Source: Serpula lacrymans var. lacrymans S7.9 (lineage: Eukaryota > Basidiomycota > Agaricomycetes > Boletales > Serpulaceae). Taken from it: 64,000 bases of DNA. Of the stretch, positions 44,732-57,121 are shown piece after piece. The stretch covers positions 310,001 through 374,000 of the forward strand of contig NW_006763303.1 of assembly GCF_000218685.1 (NCBI RefSeq). Reading direction: 5' to 3'. Within the stretch, counting starts at the first letter, position 1; every line of letters begins with the position of its first letter. Below the pieces are notes generated by a model. It searched no databases, had not been told where the DNA came from, and saw only the letters and a list, made by a program, of their open reading frames with translations. Made by a program: the position numbers and the translations under genes.

Positions 44732-47700
44732 TTAGTGTTGGCTCAACCATGTGATATACTTCCGTAGGAGGTTTTGCGTGAGCGGTCCACAGTCAAGCTC
44801 GGGGCAGATGCGGAGCGACTCTGTAACATCCAGATTGACCCAAGACGATCTCGCCGCCGCATGGTTCGCATAAAATTGCATGAGCTGAACTGCCGGTATA
44901 TCCATTGACGCCAAACCGGTAGAACCGGCTTGTTCCACAGCAGCCAGCCACTCCTGCATCGATACAGCCTGGATTGGTTCATCCATTGTGTTGGCATAAA
45001 GCTTCAGTACGTCAGTCCAAGGGGTTGCTGTGGGATTCTCGACATGATAGTAAACTGGGGATGAAGTTTGGCGACAGAGAGACAGCCGCACAACTGCCTG
45101 AGAGGCTATATCTGTTGGTAGCCAACGTGTATCCTATGGCGTTACAAAGGACGTTAGAGTGGTACCGAGAAAGAAAAATGGGCGCCTCACAGGAAATTCA
45201 TTTGGTACAAGGTTGAGCTTGTGGCTAGATGTAAATAGAATCGGAATGTACTCAGATGGTGTCCAGAAACCGTTGACCGTAGACCCCGAGAGCTGTCCTG
45301 CTCGAATGACGGTTGCATTTAGCCCACTGCGGTGACACGCCTCATCGATGATCCTTTCTGCTACATATTTTGCCTCCGCATAACCCTGATTCCCAGGCAA
45401 AGAATGGTCCTTGAACTCCCTTTCCGGTACAGATAACGATTCAGAAAAATGGGAAACGGCCCCAATAGATGAGATAAAAATGTATTGAGGAGGAATTAGT
45501 CTAGTTGAGGATAATGCCAAATCGATTAGATGCCGCACGCCTGCCACATGTTCTCGTTTAAAACTTTCAAGTGTCAGATTGAAATTGAGATGCCAGGCAA
45601 CGTGAATGATGTGTGTCAACTGTGAACGAAGCTACATAATAGACACGGGTATCATGAGTCATTGTTCTAACACGAAAGTGGACTTTCCTACCTCGGTCAA
45701 TGCATCTTGAGATAGCCCCAGGGTTGGGGAGGACAAATCCACTTGCAAAAATTCTAGCTTGCTCCTTTGTTGAACTAGTAAGTCAACAGGAATGCCTCGG
45801 TCGACGAAAGACTGCATCTGCCGCTCGAAAGCCATTTCTGATTGGCCGCGATGAAAGGAGTAGACTTTTTTGATATCACTACGGAGCAGAAGTTCTCGAA
45901 GGGAATAACACCCAAGGCTCCCCGTTGCTCCAGATATAGCAACGGTATGACCTCCAGGTTCATCGTCGACATCAGTCACCGGGCGCGATAATTGAGGAAG
46001 TCCATTAGTAAACTTCTCCAACGAAGAGCCAATCCGAAGGGCCTTATCCTGAGCTAATTGTGGTGAGTATGCTGCACTCGTTAAACCATCATTTAAGAAA
46101 CCAGAAATACGAGATATCGTAGGATGCATATAGACGATGTTGTAAGGAAGCGAAGGTATGTGTAGCTGAGGGCTTGTGAGTAATGCCGAGCGAATCTGAA
46201 AGGCGTGTAGCGAATCGAGACCTATTGCAAAAGTTCTGATGATCGTTGTTATCACTACAGATACAATACTCACCACAATCAAAAAAGTTATCATCGTCCA
46301 CCAGGGTACGTTGCGCAACCTCGTGAACCACGCGACGAACAACCTCCAGGAAGTCGGAACGACTTTGCAAAGCATTGTCTCCAGACACTGTGGAACTGTT
46401 GCCTTCCAGAGATTCATATGCAGTCTCTATGTCCTTGACGTAAATCTGGATGGTTTCTTTTGTGCGAACAGTTCCTTTGTCAGTGAGCATAAATGGCCTC
46501 TTCGCATCAGCTATTATCACCATTTGGCGAAGGAGGCGGGAGTGCCGAGGAATGATAGTATTGACATGATCGATTGTCTTCCAGATGGAGTCTAGAAAAC
46601 CCTCTCTGTCGGTAGTATTTGATACAGAAAAAGGATCTGGGTTCAGTATGATTCCATTGAAGGGTTTCCCTGCTCCAAACACAACGGCGTGCATGATCCT
46701 AGAATCCTGAAGTAGAAGGGATTCTGCGCATTGGAATTTGCCTCAATCAGCCGCAATATACTTATAGATGAAGGCTATACCGATTTGTTTATTGTCTGTC
46801 TTCTCGCCATTACTCAAGACGGTCTATAAACAAATTTTAATATTCCCCCAGCCTCAATCTGGAAGATCAACATACCACGTCGTCTTTCCTCCCCATGTGT
46901 TTCCAAAGCCCTGGAAATCTTGGGTATTTTAAATATTTAACACAAGTGAGCTAAACATACCTGCTTTGGCGGGATGCGGCATCCACAAATCATTAGACGA
47001 AAAACCAACTGGATTGCTGTGGTTGAGAACAGCTGGGCTATCTTTCGAACTAGGCTTTGAAATGAAACAAACATGGGTGAGTGTACAAGTTCGTCGAACA
47101 TGTGCCAACAAATATGCGTACGGAAACAATTAATTCCCTGACAGGTGAATCGTCCACAGGCAGCAGATGGAGTGTGTAGTGATCTGGTTGGAAGCGAATG
47201 TAAGACCAGTCTGCCAGAAGATCATCGGAAGGCAAGTCCAGCACACTAAGTAAGCTGGTCTCAGACCTTATATGCGCAAACTTTAACCTAGCACATGACT
47301 GGAATCAGCTCTATAGTGAATTACTTACGATCCATACGAGTTGGCCAGTAATACTCCTTTTGTCACCAACGTTTTCGCGGCTTGCGGGTTCATTGGAGCT
47401 CCACCATAGAATACCCTTTTGGCTGACAGTAGGGGTGTTAAGTCAGCTTCTGGAGAGTTGGCGATCTCCTCCAAGACAGAAGGGGCTAGGAAAGTGATCG
47501 CCCCTGGAAGACGCTTCAGGTGCCGAAGGAGAGCCTGTCCATTGAGCGGTCCACTCATTGTTACAAACGTGGGTACCACACCGGATCCAATGGGCCATCG
47601 CGTGAAGGCATACAGGCCCATACCCTGTCAGCACAATAAATGCAGATAGCTCCAGCACAGGTACACCTATAGTAACTTACATGGAATAGAGGAAGGGGAG

Positions 47701-48541
47701 CATACACAGATGATCCAGCGTATTTTTCAGCTGTCCTTACTTGAATGCCTGCTACAAAGCGTCTGTGGCTGGTAGGAATCAGCTTGGGGTGACCTACATG
47801 ATGTGCAAAGTAAATAAGTAACTGTAGTCCAAAAAATATAGCGGAAGTACGATTTGTTACCTTGAGAACCACTAGTATGAGTGTAGAATGCGACACAATC
47901 GAGGTCACTTTCATCAGTTCCACTCTTTTCTGAAGACACTGCAACGTGATCGACCTGCTTGCTCTCTGAACTTGAGTCCATTTCGAGCAGGATCAGCCCA
48001 TCAATGGTATCCTGCATCTTTATGCCCGTTTCATGATGCAGTTTGTCAGTGATCAGAGCAGAAGCACCACCAACACGAAGGAGATGTTCGATGGCCTCCG
48101 TACTGTTGCGCGGGGACAGGAGGAGAGGCTTCAGACCAAACCAACCCGATATGGCGAGCATTATCAATATACACAGATCTGAACTTCAAACAAAGAAAGA
48201 CAAACCGTCCATCCGAGAAGCCAGAGTGCTACGAGAAATGTATAGTACCGATGACCACTACCTGCCAAGAGACCAATCACCTTTTCCGGTAAAAGCGGGC
48301 GCGTATAGTCATACACGATGAGCTGTGAGGCAAGATGTTGAGATATATGCTGTGCTTCGCTCAAAAGTTGGCCCCAGGTGACATTTTGGAGTAGAGTATC
48401 ATCTTCGTCGCCTTTCATTAGACGCGCAAAGAGGCGATCTGGGTACTTGGAACCGAGCTGTCGATAGACTTGAGGGATCGTGGTATTCGCGAGATCCAGA
48501 GGCTCTGACGGATGCACGGACGGCAGCAGCGTGTCTGCCAT
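44732..48541 (-). CDS. NRPS-like adenylation-thiolation-reductase (A-T-R) enzyme
   Basis: Starts at ATG 48541 (MADTLLPSVHPSEPLDLANT). The adenylation domain shows HTSGSQG with HPKLIPTSHRR in the next exon, PLPLFHGMGLYAF, FYGGAPM, and NSYGS near 47320. The thiolation domain has IGLDSLHAF, with the phosphopantetheine Ser at 46211-46213. The reductase begins VAISGATGSLGCYSLRELL (NADPH loop) and has IFISSIGAV plus GYAEAKYVAE (catalytic YxxxK). It ends KYITWLSQH at 44732. Introns of about 50-60 bp occur throughout. Such enzymes activate a carboxylic acid as AMP ester, load it on the carrier and release an aldehyde or alcohol. The substrate is not readable. The C-terminal reductase, with no condensation domain, separates it from true NRPSs. 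No tailoring genes adjoin. Confidence 0.88.
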
Positions 48542-50561
48542 ACTGGTCGAAAAAGAGGAGGTTGGAAAGGCCGTAAAGGAAGATAAGGGATAAAGAATAT
48601 CGACTAATACCTTAAGCTCGTGATGAACTGCTGAACTTGCTACCTTATTAGTATACGCATAGCATCAACTGGGCGCTCCCACAAACAGGCTACTATTGTC
48701 GAATAGGCCACGATGCCGATGCCATGGCGCCGCATTATAATTTGGTCAGAGAATTCCGCGATCATGATAATAGATTATCTTTCTCTCTTTAATTATGCAA
48801 GACATTTGAGCAGGGATTGAGGCATAGAATCGGGCCGGGATTCACCAAATACCTGCCAAACGTGCATAGGCCTGTGATTACTGTATATATCTCGAGCGTT
48901 AGAGTCATTGTATGGAATACAACATCAACGATGACTTGAATAAGTTCAAGAACGGCAAGGGAGATATGATGTTGGTTTCGGTCCTGAAGTGAGCACAGTC
49001 GTAGCTCGGACAACTCAGTTGGTGTGACTCGAACATACATAAGTAACGCTAGTCACATATTGTGACGAAACTCGTTTGAAACCCCGCGACTTCCAGCGCT
49101 ACCAACATTGACCCTCATCTAACCAATACCATTAGCTGAGGTACCCTAGTAAGTCATTTAGCAGATCAATATCTTGGGTGAGTTAATATTTTGAGGAAAT
49201 GCTGTTATTGGAAAGACCGCCGACATCAGTGGCTTTTTTGCTCATGGAGTGACTTTTGCCAACAACGCACACACTGGGTCAATACGTGAAACATTGTAGA
49301 TGGCACTCGGTTTGAATAACAACGGTGCAGCCAGTTAGGATGGGTTGCCTACAACTTACTAGATCCTAGGGTTGCAGACTTGAATACTATCAGCTATCCT
49401 ATCGATCATTCAAACTCGTACTCTTTCAGTGACCGTCACGGTTTTCCCGTGATTGAGGATCAAAGTTATTGTTATTCTCGTGAGTAGAGCCTAGTCATCA
49501 CTATTCTGTTCATCACGGACTTAATCAGTTCTATGCACCACAAAAGATGGATTACCATGCCATCGCGAAGATAAAACTTGATGCTTTCTCTTCCCTAGAA
49601 GGACTACTCAAATTGGGCTAATACAACAGCTGTCAGTTTAAAAGTCCCATTCTGTGAAGTCGCCGTTAATGTAAACTGCCGGTGGCCGTGGAACTGGTGC
49701 AATCTTAAGGTTATCATTAATATATGATGCTGAAACCGAAAGCTACAGGTATTCCTGATATTTAAAAGTACCAGTACTTGAATCTAGGCTTTCCGACACA
49801 CTATGAAGGCACGTGACTGTCAGTAGATAAAGCTCCGCGACGGAATTTTGACGTTTTGATGGAGTGTCTACAGAAGCAAAAATTATTGACAGGTTGTAAG
49901 CACAGGATAGCCTGCGCTTTAGCTTGCCATGCCTGAGGCTGACCATATCTCTTAACGCTCAACTGGAAGTACTACAATTCGAACTAACGATGCTCCACAT
50001 AGCACCCGTTGGCCCCACACCCTTATCGCGAATTCCACGCCACAGGTATACTAAAGTTTTCTTGGGGCAATTACGTGTTGGTAGTGCTGTAAGTGTCTTG
50101 ATACATTGCCGCATCATCTCGAAGTTTGTCTCCTCGCTAGTTTCACCTCGCGACCGACGACAAAAAACCAAAACAATAACTTCACTCGTCAATCGAGAGC
50201 TTGCCTTGCCATAAGTATAATGTCAATGCAGAGCATTTTGTGTTCTGAAAAACGAGTGAAACCGAGATGATGTAGTAAATGATGTTTAACGAAGTCTTCT
50301 GACTCGGCTTCTGGCGGGGAAGGAGGTGATCGTGCCACAAGTGAGCTAGTACGCGTCGGGATATTACTAAATACAGCATAACACATAAGTAAAAGGGAAG
50401 CGCTTCTCCCTAGGCCTCTCTCTCCCCGGCATGCGATTCATTTAATATCCACTTTTAAATTCCTACTGCCTCTCCTTATCATATCTCACCATCCTTCATG
50501 CTTGTCGCTCGTGCGTGAGCGCTATCTCATCCAGCTTCCAACTTCACGCCCTTGTCTCGAG
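48542..50561. other. Gene-free 2 kb upstream region
   Basis: Divergent promoters of the A-T-R gene (minus) and the DUF6534 gene (plus). Open frames are short and unsupported. CT-rich leaders precede ATG 50562. I see no transposon ends or RNA genes. Confidence 0.45.
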
Positions 50562-52245
50562 ATGAATAACACCCTCGAAATACCATCTGATATCGCCTTA
50601 CTGTAGGTCCTCATGTGTGCTCCACGGTGCGGTTTTCGCTGATTTTCATCCTCGGTTCAGCAACGGACCCATAGTGAGTCGTTGGAACTACAGGGAAAGA
50701 TAGTTGCAAATTACTCAAAACGCAATGTCTTAGCTACTTGGATTTTTCTTTAACTGGGCGCTCGTCGGTGCATTAACGATTCAAGTCTGTCAGTCAACTT
50801 GTCTTCCTTTTATTTATTTTATTTTTAGCAGGGCTGATTGGCGTCCTAGTCTTATACCACATACACTATCCCAATGATAGCAAGAAAATCAAATATCTAG
50901 GTGATCCTTCATAGCATCGTGCAACACCCAAGTCTGGATATTAATATTCCACCAGTATACGGTCTTTATCTAACAGAATGGGTCCAAACAATACTCATGA
51001 CCAATGATGCGTTTCAATGGTTTGTGTTTGGTTATGGTCACCCCAATACACTCGACAACTACTATACATCTTGGTTCAACGTGCCGGTATTGACGGGAAT
51101 CATATCCATGGTCGTTCAACTCTTCTTTAGCTGGCGCGTCTGGATACTGGCGAGAAAATATTTAATACCATGTACTATCGCCTTTGTCAGTCCCAACAAG
51201 AAAAAACCTCTTTTCACTCCACCGCTCACGTGATCTTTTAGATTGCTCTTACTCAGGGTTGCGCTGGAGTGGCAAGCGGGATACAGGTCAGTCTTGACTA
51301 CATGATGCTCCTGCGTGGTCACTGAGATATCACTTGTAAAGTTGCGCGAACTACCAAATTTTCTAGCGCTTTCAACTCTCTCACCTGCAGTCTCGGTGAG
51401 CCTGGTTTAGACGCTTCTCGTATCATATCTTGATCTTTTGCTATGAAGGTATGGCATGCAGGCAGTGCTACTGCGGATATCCTGATCGCAGTGTCCATGA
51501 CCTATCTGGTAAGGCTTCCAACAAGTTCAATGGAGGCAACACCGTATATATACTGAGAGAGATCATCAGTTGCTCAAAAGAAAGAGTACGCACGACGGAA
51601 CAAATTACGTCGTTTTGCGGCTCATTCAGCTGACTGTCGAAACGGGTTCAATCACAGGTGAGCTTTTTCACAGGCTGTGTGGGGACATCATTGGTATTCA
51701 TCCACATCACCAGCTGTGGCTTCGATCCTGGATCTCGTACTCTTTCTGGTGTTTCCCGTGTGTTTCAACAATTATCCTCTCATCATTTATATTCTGACCT
51801 CATTATACCAGAACACCAACCTCCATATGTGCGCGTAAGTCTTCCAGAAAATTTGTCCAACTAATTAATGTATGTTGACCATTTATCTGCCTTCGAATAG
51901 AGCAATCATGCTAGGGAAATTGTAAGAATTTTCGAACGTTTCGTACTGAACAAACCTTGAGAAATCATTAACTACAGATATACCAACTCTCTCGTCGTAG
52001 GGCTCAATAACCGCTTCTATGCTCAACGGCACCACGATCGGCGCGATACCACGTCTACGCGCGTTCAGTTCGAGCAGAACGGGAACCTTAGTTCGCTCTC
52101 GTCTTCCTCAAATGCTAACACGACGAACAGCATGTCGTCGGATGCGTACAAATTGGCGGTCTTGCCTGACGTAGATACCGGTGCTAGCTCAAGCATGCTG
52201 AAGAGCATTGCCCTTGATTCAGAGGAACTGTGCCCTTTGCCTTAG
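50562..52245 (+). CDS. DUF6534-type multi-pass membrane protein
   Basis: An intron-rich gene of about ten exons. It opens MNNTLEIPSDIALL, then LLGFFFNWALVGALTIQV, YHIHYPND, VYGLYLTEWVQTILMTNDAF, the WFNVPVLTGIISMVVQLFFSWRVW segment, IALTQGCAGVASGIQ, VWHAGSATADILIAVSMTYL, LIQLTVETGSIT, VASILDLVLFLVFPV and AIMLGKLYTNSLVVGLNNR. This is the conserved order of the basidiomycete DUF6534 family, with seven predicted membrane helices and a Ser-rich cytosolic tail ending EELCPLP at 52245. Function unknown. Splice ends are mostly GTAAGT/GTGAGT-like and join in frame; two have weaker donors (GTGATC, GTCAGT). Confidence 0.85.
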
Positions 52246-52906
52246 TGTTGCGTAAGTCTATATCCTTACAATGCATTGCATTCGTATCGCTCAATGTGCT
52301 AAATGTAATAAGTTATCCTGAACAGACTCATTTAGCACGTTCTGGCCGGCCTATTCGAAACTCGGCTGGACAAACGACATATATAGTCTGCCTGCCATCT
52401 ATCGTCGAGCTACTCGCTCGCTGTTCCTACGAGAGCTGTTCATACGACCTCACTGTACAGAGACTGCCGGCTTATATCGACAGGCCAAGCCGAGAACGGG
52501 AACGACAGGCCACGGTGTTTACAGTGGTAGGCCGATTTTGGGATGACTATATGCCCTATGTACATGGAGGACAGATCATCTGTAAAAGCTCTATCGTGAT
52601 ATCTGGGTGATAATTATGTACCGTTATTTACCAGATATAATTTTTTTTGTAAATCTCCAATTGAGCCTCGTAATTTCGCAAGTGGCATCGAGTTGTCTCA
52701 CGTCCGAGTCGACGCTCAACTTCTCCACAACCATCCATCCGTGACAATGTCCATGATATGCGGTAGCTATACATACACGAGTAGAAGTATTTGTCTCCAG
52801 GTGTGTGATTTGTGAAATGAATACCTGATTCTAGTGATGCTTGAGCCAAGGATCACTCCTTTACCCTTTATCACAGACTGATCCAACGATACTGGTGTAG
52901 GTAGTT
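52246..52906. other. Intergenic between convergent genes
   Basis: No recognisable gene. The 126-codon plus frame starting inside the DUF6534 3' end has no domain and is taken as a shadow. Confidence 0.45.
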
Positions 52907-54202
52907 TTAGCCGGCGATTTGACTGCGCTTTCTATGGGTTCTCCAAGCGGCCTCTGCATCCTCATAAAGCGTCTTCAACAAATTCCTCTCACTTTCAGAA
53001 TACCCTTCAACGTCCCATTCATCTTTCTGAAAACAGATCTCCCCTCCCATTTTAAGCCTCTCCAAAACCGTGTCCTTCCACCGTTTCCAAACTTTAGTGT
53101 CATTCGGAAGGAGACTCTCCAACAGTTTCCTGGGTTCTTCAAGCTGCTTCCCCAGAGCGAGAATGACGAAAACGACCATCGCCGTCCTAGTTCCCAGCTC
53201 GTACTTCTTCATGGGCGGCTTATTCAAGACTTTCTCGATCAACATATCTCTTTGCAATTTCGCCTTGTCTAGCGAAGAAAGCCACGAATTATAGCCCCAC
53301 GAAAAGGCTAGTGAGGTCAAAAACATGATCTGACCAAAAAGAGTGCCTTGTGGAATCAGGAGTAGTTGCGCCAAGAATTGAACGGTTAGCAACAATGAGC
53401 ATAATCCGATATTTCTGCGTTCTGGGTGCGGTTCCGAGTCATCGCTGTATTGTATCGAGAATTTGCCCATGATAATGGCATCGATAACCTCTTCCCTCCC
53501 CTTCAAGACCACGATGTCATTATCGGTCACTAGCAGGCCATCACCATCAGGAGCTGCTGAAGCTACGCTTGGACGACTGAAGGTGCATTTGCCAGAGCCG
53601 ATGACGAAGCACGAAAGCCCGCTAGATACGATACCCAAGAGTATCATAGAACAACACCACCAGTCTCTGAAAACGCCACAGACGATGCATGTGCCCCAGC
53701 TGACTGCGATGGGGATGGCTGACAAGAGAGCAGAGGAGACTGGTAATGATAATTTGGGTCCGAGCTCTAGCGGCGGCACATGTGACAACTCTGCGATGGT
53801 CACTCCTGCAGGCCTCGTTATTCTTCCCTCCGTCCTGTAATTGGCCTCCATCGCTTTACATTCTGACACAAATAAATGTGCGAGGTGACCTGTCTGCGGT
53901 ATGACAGCGCCGGAGTGTAGTCCGTGGTATGTTGGGCCTTTCATGTTGTCTAGCTCAAACATGACAGCTGGACTGACATTTCCACCAGGGAATAGTCCAT
54001 CCCAGAATCGAGAGTTGGCGAGTTGACCGTAACGCTTAGCAACGGTGTAACTCCCCGGAGAATTGTACCATCCCAGCCATTTCCTACTCTCGTACATATG
54101 GACAGTTGCCATGGCTGATATAGCTTCGTCTCCTCCAAAGAAACCTGCAACTCCAGAGGCATCGAGAGTGAAATCTGAGTGTTGTAGTGGAATTGGGGGC
54201 AT
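52907..54202 (-). CDS. Large basidiomycete membrane protein, unknown function
   Basis: A single uninterrupted 431-aa frame from ATG 54202. The N-terminal half is soluble-looking (VHMYESRKWLGWY, PTYHGLHSG, SECKAMEANYRTEGRI). Hydrophobic segments lie at about residues 155-205 (LPVSSALLSAIPIAVSW, CCSMILLGIVSSGLSCFVIG) and 270-310 (SLLLTVQFLAQLLLIPQ, IMFLTSLAFSWGYNSW). A Lys/Glu-rich cytosolic tail follows. Trp and Cys placement (WGTCIVCGVFRDWWCCS) is characteristic. I recognise the type as a common uncharacterised mushroom protein but cannot name a domain. Absence of introns contrasts with its neighbours. Confidence 0.65.
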   Translation of the reverse strand: MPPIPLQHSDFTLDASGVAGFFGGDEAISAMATVHMYESRKWLGWYNSPGSYTVAKRYGQLANSRFWDGLFPGGNVSPAVMFELDNMKGPTYHGLHSGAVIPQTGHLAHLFVSECKAMEANYRTEGRITRPAGVTIAELSHVPPLELGPKLSLPVSSALLSAIPIAVSWGTCIVCGVFRDWWCCSMILLGIVSSGLSCFVIGSGKCTFSRPSVASAAPDGDGLLVTDNDIVVLKGREEVIDAIIMGKFSIQYSDDSEPHPERRNIGLCSLLLTVQFLAQLLLIPQGTLFGQIMFLTSLAFSWGYNSWLSSLDKAKLQRDMLIEKVLNKPPMKKYELGTRTAMVVFVILALGKQLEEPRKLLESLLPNDTKVWKRWKDTVLERLKMGGEICFQKDEWDVEGYSESERNLLKTLYEDAEAAWRTHRKRSQIAG

Positions 54203-56250
54203 TAGTGCAAGAGGGTTCAGATCTTCAGATAGGGCGAAGGTGCTGGTTTGCTAAAGCTTGGTGCCGAACAAGAGAGCAGCGATGTGACAATATACACTAC
54301 ACGAATTATACGATGTCGAGGGAGTATTTCTGGGTCGGTTCATGCCAACCAATTGTACTGATATACTTCCGCCGACAAAAGAATACAGGGCTGACAACCG
54401 TGACGCTTGACAATCAGTTGATGACTCTCAGTGGCATTGATTGATACAGAGCTTCTTCCTCAAATAGTCGACCGCTTCTTCTTATTATTCTAGGGATGTG
54501 CTTCTTGCACGCCTATATTTGAGGTCAGCAATCGGTTGATACCTGAGCGATGGCGTAGTGATGATTAGGTCTGTTGAGCTACGTTCTACAATATGTCTAA
54601 TTTTTTGAGCGCTTTTCCCTGGGTGGCTATGTTATACGTCAGACAGTGATCTCGAGGATGATGGAAACAGACAGATACCAAGACCCCAGCACACACAGCC
54701 TCAGTCAGGGCCTGTGAAAATCGAAGGCGAGGGCTCACTTGTCTTGCAAATACTATAGGGTACTGCTCCAAACAGTAAACACGAACATGCATCGTATATA
54801 GATATGCCTGATAGGAGGGTCATGCGCCTAGTCGCGATACACATGTGGGCCGAAGTTTCACAAAATACACGCTCTTGTGCCTATCTTCCATCTTCAGGCA
54901 TTCTTGCCCTATCAAGGTACTAAGTTGTCTTTTAACGAGCAAATTGGGTCAGAAACGACTGAGAAGGAAGGGTGTAGAATGAAGATAATTCGTACAAGCT
55001 GTGTGTGTGCTAGCGACTTATAAGACAGCACCAGCTCCCAGCTCCCAATGACCGATATAATTTAATAGAATGTCAATAGAATGTCCGAGTCTGCGTGCCA
55101 TCATGGTGTCTGAAGAGACAGGAAGGGTCGGTGGGGCCGGTGGAGTGCATGAGTGTGTACGTGGTTCAGATACCGTCATTTATCATGGTCCAGGGTTGTT
55201 GGTGGGAGTTATATCTACTAGATAGCCAACGTGGAAATGCACATTAATGACCCCTATGACATATATATAATCATTGTTTAAGGAATCCGGAGGACTTGGG
55301 AGTGTCAACTTGTTCTTCCCTGAAGCCTCGTATTGTTGCGCAAGGAGGTAGACTATCGAGGTGGGCCTAAATTGGCCTGTGTGGGAGACTGGGATTGTAA
55401 AAGTGTACTCCATTGGAGCTCAGCGCTTGTGGGGCCAGTGGACACAAAAAGAAGGCGCACAGGCGAAATGATTCCATCCAGTACCGTTGAACAGTCAAAA
55501 TCGACCAAGAACTTTACACATAACACAGTGACTGGGTTCTTGGACCTGAAAACCGAACATCTGACAGAAGGATCGATGTGGAGACGAGCGATGAATAAAA
55601 ATGCATCATAGATTGAAGGGAGGCACGCTGGATTCACACGTAATCTTCCAACGGAGCATTTAAGAGGGTGTGTCCTGTCGAAACCTGAAAACCGAGCACT
55701 GCTCAGCCACTACCAAATTAGAATGCCGCGGCCGTATGCTCCACACAAGCAAGTTTAAGTTGGGTCCTACTTTGCGTTTTGGTGTAATTTTGGGGCGCAT
55801 TTGGAGGGCCAGAGGGAGTTGTATGCTTACACGAGCCACCATACGATCTTCCCCACCCACTCTCCTTTCTCATAAGGATGTTTGCTACAGTGTGACAATT
55901 CGGATCTCACTGGCAGGAGGATTGTATACAGTTATAACATGATTTTTCGCCAACTCTATATGACCCAGGCTGAGTTATTATGGTGGATGTTTGGTTACGG
56001 TTGAAACCTTGATGGTGCCGCAGACTCCGCACTTGCTCTTTGAACTCCGTCCATAGGATTTGCTGCAATATTGTAATATATACCTTGATTATACTCAATA
56101 ATACTATTTCAGCTATGAGACCGTGACTTGACCGATCTGAGGGAGCATGTGCAATATGGTTCAAGACAACACTTTATTTTACAGACCCTCATTGCCAGCA
56201 AGCGAGATACAAGTATATGAAGCTAAGAAAACGGGGGTCAACACTTAAGC
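54203..56250. other. 2 kb without a clear gene
   Basis: Short unsupported frames only. Two related short motifs (CCTGAAAACCGAACAT at about 55546 and CCTGAAAACCGAGCAC at about 55683) hint at an old duplication. The stretch leads into the right-hand transposon zone. Confidence 0.4.
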
Positions 56251-56439
56251 ACACTTAAGGGAAAATCTCCACTTGGCCATTGTCAATGGCCCTAGTCATC
56301 ATCAAACGAGCTGCTTCTGCAGAAGAGGCACAAGAGAACACGGCACAACTGACCCCGGTAACAATTGGGGAGGTGCCGGACCTGTAAGAAAATATCAGCA
56401 ATGTATAATGAATGAAATGACAAAACCGGATAAACCCGG

Positions 56440-56780
56440 TCTCTGCCAAAGCAGCCATTGTTCTCCATGGAGCATAGCCACCACTCCATGGAGTAACCAT
56501 TGTTCTCCTAGGAGCACAATTGTACTCCTAGGAGTCATTATACTGTAGTGAGTAGCACCTCCGACTATAAGTAGTAGGGGGTTTAGTATAGGAATACCTC
56601 AGTTGTTTCTATAGCCTCTCGGGCAGCGGCTGAGGTATGTTACATTACATTTATTAGAGATCACCTTAAACTAACATCTATTGTAATTTCACTTAGGTAA
56701 ATAATAAAGTCGTTTCTATAGCCTCTCGGGCAGCGGCTGAGTTTCACTTAGTTTTATTATGAAATCAAATACATACTGAG
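56440..56780 (+). repeat. Copia 3' end and LTR, plus orientation (truncated copy)
   Basis: Starts with the last codons of a copia RNase H (AAAGCAGCCATTGTTCTCCA) and continues into an LTR that is the inverted counterpart of 59870-60060. It contains four 10-bp palindromes, two CTCCATGGAG and two CTCCTAGGAG. A 30-bp block ending GGGCAGCGGCTGAG occurs twice (about 56606-56635 and 56713-56742). Confidence 0.65.
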
Positions 56781-57069
56781 CACTCACCAGCCTGCAGAAA
56801 TGCCAATGCCCCATTTAATACTCACCTTTGCGCTTGTCCAGAGTGTCCTTCAATGTGCCACTTCACTGAAGCTCCATCGCCTCTGCATTCTACTGTTTCT
56901 ACGTGACACCTTGTGGTGGCAGCATGGCCATGGAAATGAATGATTTGACATTGCATGGATCACGCTCAGAATCGGGAATTCAGTGGAGCAGAGGAAGAAC
57001 AGTGAAATTGAGACTCACCGGTGTTCAGCATACGTACAGCCCCAAGACTTTCCAACTATATCCTAGACG

Positions 57070-57077
57070 TATATATA
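57070..57077 (+). promoter_or_regulatory. TATA box upstream of the alpha-kinase gene
   Basis: TATATATA located 45 bp before ATG 57122, the spacing expected for a fungal TATA promoter. Confidence 0.4.
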
Positions 57078-57121
57078 CACCACTGTTAGTAGATTGTATT
57101 ACTCAGCGAACCAATCCAGTC

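Noticed and set aside
44732..54202. Possible biosynthetic gene cluster around the A-T-R enzyme
   Set aside because: Neighbours are a DNA polymerase, a DUF6534 protein and an unknown membrane protein; no oxidase, transferase or regulator adjoins.
56255..56500. Minus-strand frame with a GTSPIV...SSAEAARLM stretch, considered as a viroplasmin-like RNase H1 piece
   Set aside because: Similarity is too loose, and the frame runs through the inverted copia end.
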